Source: Nostocoides japonicum T1-X7
Lineage (GTDB): Bacteria; Actinomycetota; Actinomycetes; Actinomycetales; Dermatophilaceae
Direction: 5' to 3'
DNA length: 64,000 nt
Assembly: GCF_001046855.1 (NCBI RefSeq)
Contig: NZ_HF570958.1
Coordinates: 45,224 to 109,223, forward strand
This document shows positions 40,889 through 49,648 of the stretch, piece by piece. The stretch's first letter is position 1. Each line of letters begins with the position of its first letter. Made by a program: the position numbers and the translations under genes. The notes below the pieces were generated by a model that worked only from the letters and a program-made list of their open reading frames with translations, was not told the DNA's origin and ran no database searches.

Positions 40889-42447
40889 GCCGTGACCCAG
40901 CACCCAACAACCCGGTGGACCCGACGTCGCTGCCGCTGTTCGCTGCGCCCCAGCCCCAGCGGCCGGCGCGGCCAGGTCGCGTCCGGGGATCGTTCACGAT
41001 GACGCCTGGAACCGATGCCGATCCGGCCGACACCGGTTCCACGACCCCAGCAAGCGACGCCGCTGGGCACGTCGACCAGGACATGCCCCGGATCCACCGC
41101 CACGGAGCTGACATCGACTGGGGTCTGGTCACTGCGTTCCGGGGTCAGGCGTCGGATCGCCTCAGCGCTGCATTGGGTGAGGAGCGGGGGCACCTGTCGG
41201 TCGCCGCCCAGCGGGAACGTGGGCGGGCGATCATCGTCGACCTGCTCAACAACGAGCACGACGAGCGAGTCAGCTCCGGGCAGGAGACCTGGAACGCCGC
41301 CGAGCAGGACGCCTTGGCGAAGGCCATCGACGACTCCCTGTTCGGCTTGGGACGGTTGCAGCCGCTCGTCGACGACCATCGCGTCGAGAACATCCTCATC
41401 TTCGGGTACGACTCGGTGTTCCTCGAAATCACAGACGGGCGACTCATTCCCGGCCCGGCGGTCGCCGACTCCGATCAGGAGCTGATCGACTTCCTCGTCT
41501 TCCTCGCCTCCCGCTCGGAGGTCAACGCCCGACCGTTCTCCGAGGCCCAACCGAGGCTGCACCTGCGCCTGGACGGCGGCGCGCGTCTGGCCGCGGCGGC
41601 CTGGGTCACGCCGAGGCCGTCGGTGGTCATCAGGCGCCACATGTTGCGCCAGGTCACCTTGGCCGACCTCGTGAACCGCGGGACGATGTCGGAGCTGGCC
41701 GCGTCGTTCCTCTCCGCCGCAGTGAAGTCCCGGCGCAGCATCGTCGTTTCGGGCGCCCAGGGCGCCGGCAAGACGACGCTGGTCCGCGCGCTGTGCGCGG
41801 AGATCCCCAAGCACGAGATCATCGGCACCTTCGAGACCGAGTACGAGCTCCACCTGCACGAGCTGAAGGAGCAGCACCCCTACGTCTTTCCCTGGGAGGC
41901 GCGCCCCGGATCGGGGGAGCGGGCCGCCGACGGCAGCCAGGTCGGCGAGTTCACCCTCAGCCAGGCCCTGTTCGACTCGTTCCGTTTTGACCTGTGCCGC
42001 CAGATCGTTGGCGAGGTCCGCGGCCCGGAGGTGCTGGCGATGCTCAAGGCGATGGAGTCGGGCTCCGGGTCGATCTCGACGACCCACGCCAAGAACGCAG
42101 AGGGCGCGATCGGCAAGCTGGTGACCTGCGCGATGGAGGCCGGGCCTCACATCACCCACGACTACGCGGTCCGTGCGATCGCCGCGAGCATCGACATCAT
42201 CGTGCACGTCCATCTGGAGACGACGCCGCTCGCCGACGGCACGGCGCAACGCTCTCGCTGGGTCGCCGAGATCCTCACTCTGACGCCGGGAGAGCGCGAG
42301 AAGGGGTATGCCGTACAGAGCGTGTTCCACACGCCGGCCGGCGGCCGCGTGGCTGAACCTCGCGTCCTGCCCGATGAGTACCGGGACCTGGCCGACTGGG
42401 GGTTCGCCCTCGAGGAGTTCTTCGGGCAGAGCGAGGCCGCATCGTGA
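40885..42447 (+). CDS. tadA: TadA/CpaF-type secretion ATPase
   Basis: A 520-aa hexameric motor ATPase of the type II/IV family. An unstructured N-terminus of about 75 residues precedes the N-terminal domain (LGRLQPLVDDHRVENILIFG). Walker A is GAQGAGKTTLV near residue 290; the Asp box, Walker B QIVGEVRGPEVLAMLKAM and His box SISTTHAKNA follow. It powers pilin polymerisation at the cytoplasmic membrane. ATG at 40885 overlaps the CpaE-like stop. Confidence 0.92.
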   Translation: MSRDPAPNNPVDPTSLPLFAAPQPQRPARPGRVRGSFTMTPGTDADPADTGSTTPASDAAGHVDQDMPRIHRHGADIDWGLVTAFRGQASDRLSAALGEERGHLSVAAQRERGRAIIVDLLNNEHDERVSSGQETWNAAEQDALAKAIDDSLFGLGRLQPLVDDHRVENILIFGYDSVFLEITDGRLIPGPAVADSDQELIDFLVFLASRSEVNARPFSEAQPRLHLRLDGGARLAAAAWVTPRPSVVIRRHMLRQVTLADLVNRGTMSELAASFLSAAVKSRRSIVVSGAQGAGKTTLVRALCAEIPKHEIIGTFETEYELHLHELKEQHPYVFPWEARPGSGERAADGSQVGEFTLSQALFDSFRFDLCRQIVGEVRGPEVLAMLKAMESGSGSISTTHAKNAEGAIGKLVTCAMEAGPHITHDYAVRAIAASIDIIVHVHLETTPLADGTAQRSRWVAEILTLTPGEREKGYAVQSVFHTPAGGRVAEPRVLPDEYRDLADWGFALEEFFGQSEAAS

Positions 42448-43322
42448 CCGCCCTCGTCCCGGCCCTGGCCGGCGCGCTGGTCGTCGCGGGTGTGCTCGGT
42501 GTCGCCGTCGGGCTCCGGGCTCGCCCCGACCGCGCGGCCGCGCCCAAGCGGAGCGTCCTCGCCAAGGGCGGCCTGCTCAATCGGGTACGGAGGCTGGATC
42601 GGCGCACCCGATTCCTGCTGTTGGCCGGTGCAGCGGTCGGGGTGGCGGTCGCGGCCCTGACGGGGTGGCTCGTGGCGATCCCTCTGGTGCCGGCGGCCGC
42701 CGCGGGCCTTCCATTGCTGCTGAGTGCGCCGCCGTCGGCTAGCAAGATCGAGCGGCTGGAGGCCATGGAGGAATGGACCCGCTCCCTGTCCGGCATCCTC
42801 ACCGCCGGTGTGGGCCTCGAGCAGGCCCTGATCTCAACCTTGCGATCGACCCCTGAGGCGATCCGTCCTGAGGTGACCCGACTGGCGTCCCGGCTCCGGG
42901 CCCGGTGGGCCACCGAGGACGCCTTGCGTGCCTTTGCCGACGAGCTCGACGACGCGACAGGCGACCTGATCGCCGGCAACCTGATCCTCGGCGCGCGGCG
43001 CCGAGGCGGCGGCGTCGCCAGCGTCTTGGAGGCCCTCGCTGAGTCCACCGCGGCCGACGTCGCCGCCCGTCGCGAGATCGAGTCGGACCGGGCCAAGCCG
43101 CGGTCGACCGCGCGGTGGGTCACTCTCATCACCGTCTCGGTTCTGGGGGTCCTGGCGCTGACCGGCGACTACATCGCCCCCTACGGAACGCCGATCGGCC
43201 AGCTGCTCCTCGTGCTGCTGCTCGGTATCTACGTGGCCACGCTGGTCTGGATGCGAAGGATGTCGGCCGGCAAGCCGCTGCCGAGGTTCATCGGGTCCGC
43301 AGCCAAGGCGGCCGCGCGATGA
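42444..43322 (+). CDS. tadB: TadB-like inner-membrane platform protein
   Basis: A 292-aa protein with hydrophobic segments at both ends and a central cytoplasmic type II secretion F domain: EEWTRSLSGILTAGVGLEQA, then ATGDLIAGNLILGARRRGGG and EIESDRAKPRSTARWV. It forms the membrane platform on which TadA acts. GTG at 42444 overlaps the tadA stop by four bases, and its stop overlaps tadC. Confidence 0.88.
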   Translation: MTALVPALAGALVVAGVLGVAVGLRARPDRAAAPKRSVLAKGGLLNRVRRLDRRTRFLLLAGAAVGVAVAALTGWLVAIPLVPAAAAGLPLLLSAPPSASKIERLEAMEEWTRSLSGILTAGVGLEQALISTLRSTPEAIRPEVTRLASRLRARWATEDALRAFADELDDATGDLIAGNLILGARRRGGGVASVLEALAESTAADVAARREIESDRAKPRSTARWVTLITVSVLGVLALTGDYIAPYGTPIGQLLLVLLLGIYVATLVWMRRMSAGKPLPRFIGSAAKAAAR

Positions 43323-44233
43323 TGGCCACCGGTCTGCAGCTGGCCCTGATCGCCGGCGGCCTCGTCGGGCTGGGAGTGGCGCTGCTCATGTGGCGTCTGA
43401 CCCCAGCGGATCCCGACCTGGGCGACGCCCTGCAGCGTCTCTCACCCGAGCATGCCAAGCGGCGGGACCTCGAGGGGGTGCACCCGGCCGGGGATACCCG
43501 TGAACGCCTCGGCGTGTGGGGGATGAAGACCCTTCCCGCGGGCGCGTGGGGGACCGTTCCCACCAAGGAGCTGGCGATCCTGCGGATCCCGGTCAGCCGC
43601 TACTACGGCGAAAAGATCATGTTCGCCTTGCTCGGTCTGGCCATTCCGCCACTGCTCACCACGTTCTTCACTCTCCTCGGTGCGCCCCTGCCGATCTTCA
43701 TCCCCGCCGTCGCGACCCTCGGGTTGGGCGCCGTCATGTTCTTCCTGCCCGACTACAACGTCCGGGACGATGCGAAGAAGGCGCGGGCCGAGTTCGGCCG
43801 GGCCCTCGGCGCCTACATCGACTTCGTGGCGCTCGAGCGGAACGCCGGCGCCGGCCCGCGGCAGGCCATGGAGGTGGCGGCCGAGGTTGGCGACTCCTGG
43901 GTGTTCCGACGCCTCGGTGAGGAGCTGGCGCGAACCCGCTGGTCCGGCCTCACACCGTGGGACGCCCTCCATGGTCTGGCCCTGGAGCTGGGCCTCCCCG
44001 AGCTCGACGACCTCGCGGACATCATGCGCCTGTCCGGGGAAGAGGGCGCCCAGATCTACCGGAGCCTGCGCGCCCGCTCGTCCGGGATGCGCAGCGCGAT
44101 GCTGACCTCCGAGAAGGCCAAGGCAAACGAGGTCGGCGAAAAGATGTCGATCCCGATGAGCCTGCTCGGCGTGATCTTCCTGGCCATCCTCGTCGCGCCA
44201 GCGCTGCTGCGAGTGATCGGAGGCAGCACCTGA
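43319..44233 (+). CDS. tadC: TadC-like inner-membrane platform protein
   Basis: A 304-aa type II secretion F-family protein: N-terminal membrane segment, paired helices (YGEKIMFALLGLAIPPLLTT and IFIPAVATLGLGAVMFFLPD), the cytoplasmic domain ALGAYIDFVALERNAGAGPR with IYRSLRARSSGMR, and a final C-terminal helix. Partner of TadB in the pilus platform. ATG at 43319 overlaps the tadB stop. A 90-nt gap to the pilin gene follows. Confidence 0.88.
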   Translation: MMATGLQLALIAGGLVGLGVALLMWRLTPADPDLGDALQRLSPEHAKRRDLEGVHPAGDTRERLGVWGMKTLPAGAWGTVPTKELAILRIPVSRYYGEKIMFALLGLAIPPLLTTFFTLLGAPLPIFIPAVATLGLGAVMFFLPDYNVRDDAKKARAEFGRALGAYIDFVALERNAGAGPRQAMEVAAEVGDSWVFRRLGEELARTRWSGLTPWDALHGLALELGLPELDDLADIMRLSGEEGAQIYRSLRARSSGMRSAMLTSEKAKANEVGEKMSIPMSLLGVIFLAILVAPALLRVIGGST

Positions 44234-44323
44234 GGACCACGACCGCAAGCTGACCGAAGCTCAACCTTCAACCCAGCCGATCCGCCCGGGTGACAAACCC
44301 GGTTCAACCAGAAGGTGACACCC

Positions 44324-44524
44324 ATGTACTACCTCGCCGCAACACTGCACACCCTCGGCGTCCAGATGCGTGACACCGCCATCCGCAAGGCAACCAAGGA
44401 CCCCGAGCGCGGCTCGGTGACCATCGAGAACGTCATCTGGGCCGTTGCCGTCATCGCCATCGTGGGCATCGTCGTCCTGGCCATCACGAACTTCGTGCGC
44501 GACAAGGCCGCGGAGATTCGGTAG
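44324..44524 (+). CDS. Flp-type major pilin, 66 aa
   Basis: A short protein with a basic leader and the prepilin cleavage site G|SVTIE, where the conserved glutamate is at +5, followed directly by the hydrophobic helix NVIWAVAVIAIVGIVVLAI and a short charged tail. This is the class of low-molecular-weight Flp pilins that TadA assembles. No prepilin peptidase gene (TadV/CpaA) is seen in the window. GAAGG lies seven bases upstream of the ATG. Confidence 0.85.
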   Translation: MYYLAATLHTLGVQMRDTAIRKATKDPERGSVTIENVIWAVAVIAIVGIVVLAITNFVRDKAAEIR

Positions 44525-44532
44525 CTCCAACG

Positions 44533-44952
44533 ATGCGTCGGCCAGTTGGGTTCGTTCTCCTTGACCGTCTCCGGGCGGTCAAGGAGAACGAACGCGGCTC
44601 CACTTCGGTCCAGATGGTGCTGCTCATGCCGGCGTTGTTCGCCGTGATGTTCCTGGGCATGCAGGGCGCGCTGTTCTACCACGCCCGCACCGTCGCCCTG
44701 GCCGCTGCGCAGGAGGGCGTCCGGACCGCGGCCGGCTTGGACGGGACTGGCGCGGCCGGTTCGCAGGACGCCTACGCCTTCGTCGACGCCGCAGGCGGGG
44801 ACGACGTCCTTATCGGCGCCAGGGTAATCGCATCGCGCAGCGCTACCAATGCCACCGTGACGGTCAGCGGACGCTCCCTGAGCGTCGTCCCCGGCTGGCG
44901 GCCCACCGTCACCCAGAGCGCCAGCGCTCCCGTCGAGAGGATCACCCAGTGA
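44533..44952 (+). CDS. TadE-like minor pilin, 139 aa
   Basis: A TadE-family protein: prepilin-like ERGSTSVQMVLLMPALFAVM with the hydrophobic helix, then HARTVALAAAQEGVRTAAG, the typical TadE segment, and a C-terminal extracellular domain. It begins nine bases after the pilin stop. Codons about 6-21 form an 18-bp perfect hairpin. The stop overlaps the next TadE-like gene by four bases (GTGA). Confidence 0.82.
   Translation: MRRPVGFVLLDRLRAVKENERGSTSVQMVLLMPALFAVMFLGMQGALFYHARTVALAAAQEGVRTAAGLDGTGAAGSQDAYAFVDAAGGDDVLIGARVIASRSATNATVTVSGRSLSVVPGWRPTVTQSASAPVERITQ
44550..44593. promoter_or_regulatory. Perfect 18-bp hairpin at the 5' end of tadE
   Basis: Arms GTTCGTTCTCCTTGACCG (44550-44567) and CGGTCAAGGAGAACGAAC (44576-44593) are perfectly complementary, with an 8-nt loop TCTCCGGG. 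No T-tract follows, so it is not a classical intrinsic terminator. It lies 26 nt after the pilin stop codon and inside the tadE coding sequence. It could stabilise the pilin transcript or attenuate downstream expression. Confidence 0.85.
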
Positions 44953-45401
44953 GCCGGGCGCTGCGTCTGCTGTGTCGTCCCGGCCGTGACCGGGAACGGG
45001 GATCGGCCGTCATCGAGGCGGTCATCGTGGTGCCTGCTTTCATGCTCTTCGTCGGGCTCATCGTGTTCGCCGGACGGGTCGCGATCGCCAACCAAGCCGT
45101 CGGCTCCGCGGCGACCGAGGCTGCCCGGGCCGCCTCGATCGCCCGGACCCAGAGCCAAGCCACCGGCAGTGCGGAGACGGCCGCGACGAACGCCCTGGGC
45201 AACCAGCGCGTCAACTGCCGGCGCACCACCGTCAGTGTCGACACGAGCGGATTCGCGTCCCCCGTCGGCACACCCGCCAGCGTTCGTGCCACCGTGACCT
45301 GCGTGGTGAACCTGTCGGACCTTTCCGTGCCCGGGGTGCCCGGCACCCGAACCGTGATCGCGACGATGACCTCGCCGCTGGACACCTACCGAGAGCGGTG
45401 A
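44949..45401 (+). CDS. TadE-like pseudopilin, 150 aa
   Basis: Prepilin-like N-terminus: basic leader, then ERGSAVIEAVIVVPAFMLFV with Glu at +5 of the cleavage site G|SAVIE, and the TadE helix AIANQAVGSAATEAARAASI. The C-terminal domain contains two cysteines. GTG at 44949 overlaps the preceding gene and its own stop overlaps the TadG-like gene. Probably a minor pilin processed by the same peptidase as the Flp pilin. Confidence 0.82.
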   Translation: MSRALRLLCRPGRDRERGSAVIEAVIVVPAFMLFVGLIVFAGRVAIANQAVGSAATEAARAASIARTQSQATGSAETAATNALGNQRVNCRRTTVSVDTSGFASPVGTPASVRATVTCVVNLSDLSVPGVPGTRTVIATMTSPLDTYRER

Positions 45402-45898
45402 GGCACATGCTCGGCCTGAACGCCCGTCACGGTCGCCGCGTCACCACGCTGACCCAGCGCAGCTCGCACACCAGCCGTCGCCTCGACGACGGCGAGCGTG
45501 GTTCGATCACGATCTGGATCGTCACGGCCGGGTTCATCATGATCGTCCTTGTGGGGATGGCTGTCGACCTCGGCGGCCAGGTGTACGGGCAACAGCACGC
45601 ACGCGACACAGCCCGGCAGGCGGCCAGGGCCGGGGGCCAGCAGCTGCAGGCCGCGCCGGCCATCCGGGGTGAGGGGGCCTTCGCGGACACCTCACGCGCC
45701 GTCCAGGCGGCCCGCACCTACTTGGCCGCTAGCGATGTCACGGGCACCGCCACGGTGAGCGGTGGCGACACCATCACTGTGACCACCAGCGACGTCTACA
45801 CAACCAAGTTCCTGTCCATCATCGGGATCAACCGCATCACCGTGACCGGCCGCGCGCAGGCCACCATCACCCGAGCCCTCGAAGGAGTGCAGCGATGA
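45398..45898 (+). CDS. TadG-like / Rv3654c-like pilus-associated protein, 166 aa
   Basis: A basic N-terminus of about 35 residues leads to ERGSITIWIVTAGFIMIVLV, a hydrophobic helix, and DLGGQVYGQQHARDTARQAA, the signature of TadG-type pseudopilins. The C-terminal half is a small beta-rich extracellular domain. The GTG at 45398 overlaps the preceding stop. It is the last pilin-like gene before the LysM/BTAD protein. Confidence 0.8.
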   Translation: MRHMLGLNARHGRRVTTLTQRSSHTSRRLDDGERGSITIWIVTAGFIMIVLVGMAVDLGGQVYGQQHARDTARQAARAGGQQLQAAPAIRGEGAFADTSRAVQAARTYLAASDVTGTATVSGGDTITVTTSDVYTTKFLSIIGINRITVTGRAQATITRALEGVQR

Positions 45899-48800
45899 CA
45901 CTGCGAACTCGGTTCACCGGGCTCGCCGCGACCTTGACCATTGTGGGTATCGTGGTCGCACTGCCGATCACTCTCGTGGCCGTTGGTGCCAACCCCCTCC
46001 CAGACGTGTGGCCCACGCTCGAGCAGGTCCGGACCGCCCTGACCAGCCCGGACGACGGGACCCTGGCCCTGGGTGCCATCAAGGTCGTTGCGTGGGGGGC
46101 ATGGCTGTTCCTCGCCGGCGCGATCGTCCTGGAGATCCTGTCCCGGGCGCGAGGGGTCCGGGCGCCGCAGCTGCGAGGCCTGGGCGTGCCGCAAGCGGCC
46201 GCGCGGGGTTTGGTCGGTACAGCGCTGCTGCTCTTCGCGGCCGCCCCCATGCCAGGGACCCCCGCCAACGCAGCCACCACGGCCCACGCGTCGTCGGTGG
46301 CCAGCGCCACCGTTGTGGCGTTCCCAGACCAGGTGTCCGCGCCCGTGCCGGTGACCGGAGCATCAGGTCACGCGCTGGCGCGTCCCCAGCAGGCACCCGC
46401 AGCACCGGCCACACACGAGCACGTGGTCGAGCGTGGCGACACGCTCTGGTCGATCGCCGAGCGCTACCTGGGGACCGGGAGCCGCTACACCGAGCTGGCC
46501 GACATCAACCGCGCAGTAATAGGACATGATCCAGGGTTCCTCCCCGTTGGGGTGACCCTCCAGATTCCCGACGCGCCCCGGCAGGACGCGGCGCACGGCG
46601 AGCACTCCGAGACCGTCGAGCGCGGTGACACCCTGTCACGGATCGCCCAAGAGGAGCTCGGCGACGCCGACCGGTACCCGGAGATCTTCGAGGCATCCCG
46701 GGACACCGTGCAGCCCGGTGGGCGTCACCTGAGTGACCCCGACCTGATCCTGCCCGGATGGACACTCACCATCCCCGGCGGCGAGACACCCAGCGTCACC
46801 ACACCTGACCCGCCGCACGAGCCTGTGGCTCCCGCGCAGCCCCCGGCCGCGAGCACCGCAGTGCCGAGCCCGGCCCCGGCATCCCCGGCGACACCGCCCG
46901 CGCCACCGGCCCAGTCCTCGAGCAACGACGCGCCGGCCACCAACGACACGGCGGCCGCAGACACCCACGACTCCGAAGACAGCCAGGCCCCATGGCTGTT
47001 GACCGGCCTGACCGGTGGGGGAGCAATGCTGGCCGGTGCCATGCTGCTCGCCCTTCGCAGGCGCCGCCGCGCGCAGTTCCGTGCCCGTCGTCCGGGACGC
47101 ACCATCGCCGCGCCAGAGCCGCTCCTGGCCCCCGTGGAGAAGACTCTCACCGTCGCGGGTGTCCCGGCGTGCGTCGACCTCGAGCTCATGGACGAGGCGC
47201 TGCACCGACTGGCGGCCGCGATCACGGCCAAGGGTGGGCTCATTCCAGAGCTCGCCGCGGTGGAGCTGAGCCAGCATGCCCTCAACCTGCACCTGTCCGC
47301 CCCAGCACGGCTGGACCACCCCTGGTCGGGCAGCGACGACCAGCTGCACTGGACCCTTCCCGCTGGTGCTGACCTGGCCGCCGTCGGGCCACGCATCCCC
47401 GATCACCCCGCCCCGTACCCGCTGCTGGTCACCATCGGCGCCGGCGACAACGGAATCGTGTGGCTGCTCAACATCGAGGACCTCGCCCTAAGCATCACCG
47501 GCGACGCCACGTTCGGGCGTGACTTCGCCCGTTACCTGGCCGCCGAGATCGCCTGCAACCCCTGGTCTCACGGTGTCAGGGTCGACCTCGTCGGCGTCGG
47601 TCACGAGGTCGCCCCGATGAACACCGACCGGATCCGAGTCCACGCCGGCGGGAGTGCGGATCCCGCTGCCGAGGTCTTGGCCGACGCCATCGACATGATC
47701 GACCGCAGTGCGGAGTCCGGCGTCGACGTCGCCACCGCCCGGGCACGTCAGGACGGTGCCGAGTCGTGGCCGGCGCGGGTCCTGCTCGTCGACGCGGCGG
47801 ACAGCGAGGCCGAGGAGCAGGGCGCGAGCGGCAAGACACCCGCCCTCGACCAGCTGCTGGATCTGGTGTACCAGCACGCCGGCCAGACCGGGGCCTCCGT
47901 CGTGCTCCGCGGCGACCGTGCCGGAGCCCCCGGCGTCGAGCTGCGCGTCACCGACAACGGCAGGGTCAGCCTCCCCCACGCCGGCCTCGACCTGATCGCC
48001 GTCGGCCTGACCAGCGACGAGGCCCAAGGGTGCGCCGCCCTGCTGGCGCAAAGCGAGGACCTCGCCGACACCCCTATACCGGTCGACGAGCAGGCGCGCG
48101 AGGGATGGCGGGCCTGGTCCGACGAGGCCGGAGCGTTGCGTGAAGAGCACACCCGCACCCGCCACGAGCTCGACGACGCCGGTGAGCCCGCGTCGTCGAT
48201 CCTCGAGCACGCCGACGAGGACTACCTCCGCGCCGCAGCGACCACGGCCGACGACCTCGAGGCGCTGGCCCCCAAGGTTCCGGAGCGGGTCCGTACCAGC
48301 GTGGCCGAGGCGGACCCCACCCTGGACGAGGACCTCGCGCTGTGGTGGTCCCAGGACTGCCCGCTGCCCAGACTGACCCTGCTGGGCCCGGTAGGAGCAC
48401 GCACCCGCGGCACCCCGGTGACGAAGCGAAAGCCGTACTACACCGAGATGCTCGCGTTCCTGGCCACCCGCGCACACGGCGCCACACCGGAGGAACTAGC
48501 GGAGGCCTTCAGCATCACCCCCGCGAAGGCTCGCGACTACGTCCGCATCGTGCGCGACTGGTTGGGCACGAACCCGCGCACCGGCGAGCCTCACCTCCCC
48601 GATGCGCGCAAAGCACCCGCGGCAATCGCCCGAGGCGTCGGTGTCTACCAGGTCCTCGACGTGCTGATCGACGCCGATCTGTTCAGGCGTCTGCGCGTGC
48701 GCGGGGAGTCCCGTGGCCCGGCCGGCGTCGACGACCTGCGCGCCGCCCTCCGATTGGTGCAAGGCCGGCCCTTCGACCGGCTGCGCGATGGTGGGTGGTC

Positions 48801-49140
48801 GTTCCTGTCCGAGGGCGACCGGCTCGACCAGCACATGATCTGCGCGGTCGTCGACGTCGCCCACCTGGTCACCACCTACAGCCTCCAGTCCTGCGACACC
48901 CGCCAGGCCCGGCTCGCGGCAGAGACTTCAGCTCTCGCCGCTCCGCACGAGGAGATCCCCAGGCTCGACCTCGCTGCCGTCGCCGACGCCGAAGGACATC
49001 CCAGCGAGGCCGACCGGATCCTGCGCGACGAGGTGTGCAACCGCACGGACGATGATGACGCGCCACCGGAGCTGTCGGACCGGACCAAGCAAGTCATCGC
49101 CACCCGCGACTGGCACGAGCGGACCCGCAAGGCAGGATGA
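45895..49140 (+). CDS. Large membrane protein with LysM repeats and a C-terminal BTAD-like domain
   Basis: A 1,081-aa protein. Three hydrophobic segments lie in the first 125 residues. Two LysM domains follow, at about 174-222 (HVVERGDTLWSIAERYLG) and about 236-287 (ETVERGDTLSRIAQEELGD); these bind peptidoglycan. After a Pro/Ala/Ser linker comes a fourth membrane helix (about 365-385) with a basic stop-transfer RRRRR-like stretch. The cytoplasmic half ends in a winged-helix-like segment (EMLAFLATRAHGATPEELAE) and a helical BTAD-like region. It may link the wall to transcription or pilus control. ATGA overlap with the TadG-like gene. Confidence 0.82.
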   Translation: MTLRTRFTGLAATLTIVGIVVALPITLVAVGANPLPDVWPTLEQVRTALTSPDDGTLALGAIKVVAWGAWLFLAGAIVLEILSRARGVRAPQLRGLGVPQAAARGLVGTALLLFAAAPMPGTPANAATTAHASSVASATVVAFPDQVSAPVPVTGASGHALARPQQAPAAPATHEHVVERGDTLWSIAERYLGTGSRYTELADINRAVIGHDPGFLPVGVTLQIPDAPRQDAAHGEHSETVERGDTLSRIAQEELGDADRYPEIFEASRDTVQPGGRHLSDPDLILPGWTLTIPGGETPSVTTPDPPHEPVAPAQPPAASTAVPSPAPASPATPPAPPAQSSSNDAPATNDTAAADTHDSEDSQAPWLLTGLTGGGAMLAGAMLLALRRRRRAQFRARRPGRTIAAPEPLLAPVEKTLTVAGVPACVDLELMDEALHRLAAAITAKGGLIPELAAVELSQHALNLHLSAPARLDHPWSGSDDQLHWTLPAGADLAAVGPRIPDHPAPYPLLVTIGAGDNGIVWLLNIEDLALSITGDATFGRDFARYLAAEIACNPWSHGVRVDLVGVGHEVAPMNTDRIRVHAGGSADPAAEVLADAIDMIDRSAESGVDVATARARQDGAESWPARVLLVDAADSEAEEQGASGKTPALDQLLDLVYQHAGQTGASVVLRGDRAGAPGVELRVTDNGRVSLPHAGLDLIAVGLTSDEAQGCAALLAQSEDLADTPIPVDEQAREGWRAWSDEAGALREEHTRTRHELDDAGEPASSILEHADEDYLRAAATTADDLEALAPKVPERVRTSVAEADPTLDEDLALWWSQDCPLPRLTLLGPVGARTRGTPVTKRKPYYTEMLAFLATRAHGATPEELAEAFSITPAKARDYVRIVRDWLGTNPRTGEPHLPDARKAPAAIARGVGVYQVLDVLIDADLFRRLRVRGESRGPAGVDDLRAALRLVQGRPFDRLRDGGWSFLSEGDRLDQHMICAVVDVAHLVTTYSLQSCDTRQARLAAETSALAAPHEEIPRLDLAAVADAEGHPSEADRILRDEVCNRTDDDDAPPELSDRTKQVIATRDWHERTRKAG

Positions 49141-49198
49141 CCACCCGAAGGTCGAAGCCGAGAGTCCAGCCGTTCATGCTTGCGGGTGGGCTCCTTCT

Positions 49199-49461
49199 GT
49201 GACCCCACCCTCAGCTGCTTCGAAAACAATCAGTCGCGGCTCGGACGGTCCTTCACCCAACTGATGAGATTCTGTCGCGCGTGCCTCGGCTACTTCGACA
49301 CCGCTGGCACGTCCAACCGCGGCACCGAACCCATCAACGGTCTCATCGAGCTCCATCGCCGCATCGCCCGCGGCGTCCGCAACCGAGACAACTACCGCCT
49401 CCGGATGCTCCTCATCGGCGGCGGGCGACCCCTGTGTCCCCACCCTCACATACGAAGAGCC
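49199..49461 (+). mobile_element. ISL3-family insertion sequence remnant
   Basis: A frame here contains the C-terminal ISL3 transposase signature YFDTAGTSNRGTEPINGLIE, followed by HRRIARGVRNRDNYRLRMLL. The rest of the transposase is missing. ACCCTCACATACGAAGAGCC (49442-49461) matches the terminal inverted repeat of ISL3 elements (GGCTCTTCG... ending in GAGGGT). The left end is not clear, although CCCCACCCTC at about 49203 may be a second end after internal deletion. Flanking DNA (49141-49648) holds no other gene. Confidence 0.75.
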
Positions 49462-49648
49462 ATCAGCGTCGTGTGGGTTCAGCGCCGGCCCGCGTGCGTG
49501 AAGTAGCTACCGAGCTGCCTCGATCGCAGCGAGGAGTGCGACCTTCAGGGTCGCGGTCGCAACTGCGTCGAGGACCGCGCGGGAACTGTTCTTTGACGCT
49601 GTCCGTGCTCTCGCAGGAGAATGGGTGTGAGGCCAGAGGAGGACCGAG

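Noticed and set aside
44550..44593. The tadE hairpin as an intrinsic terminator
   Set aside because: No T-tract follows and it lies inside the coding region of a gene that must be transcribed.
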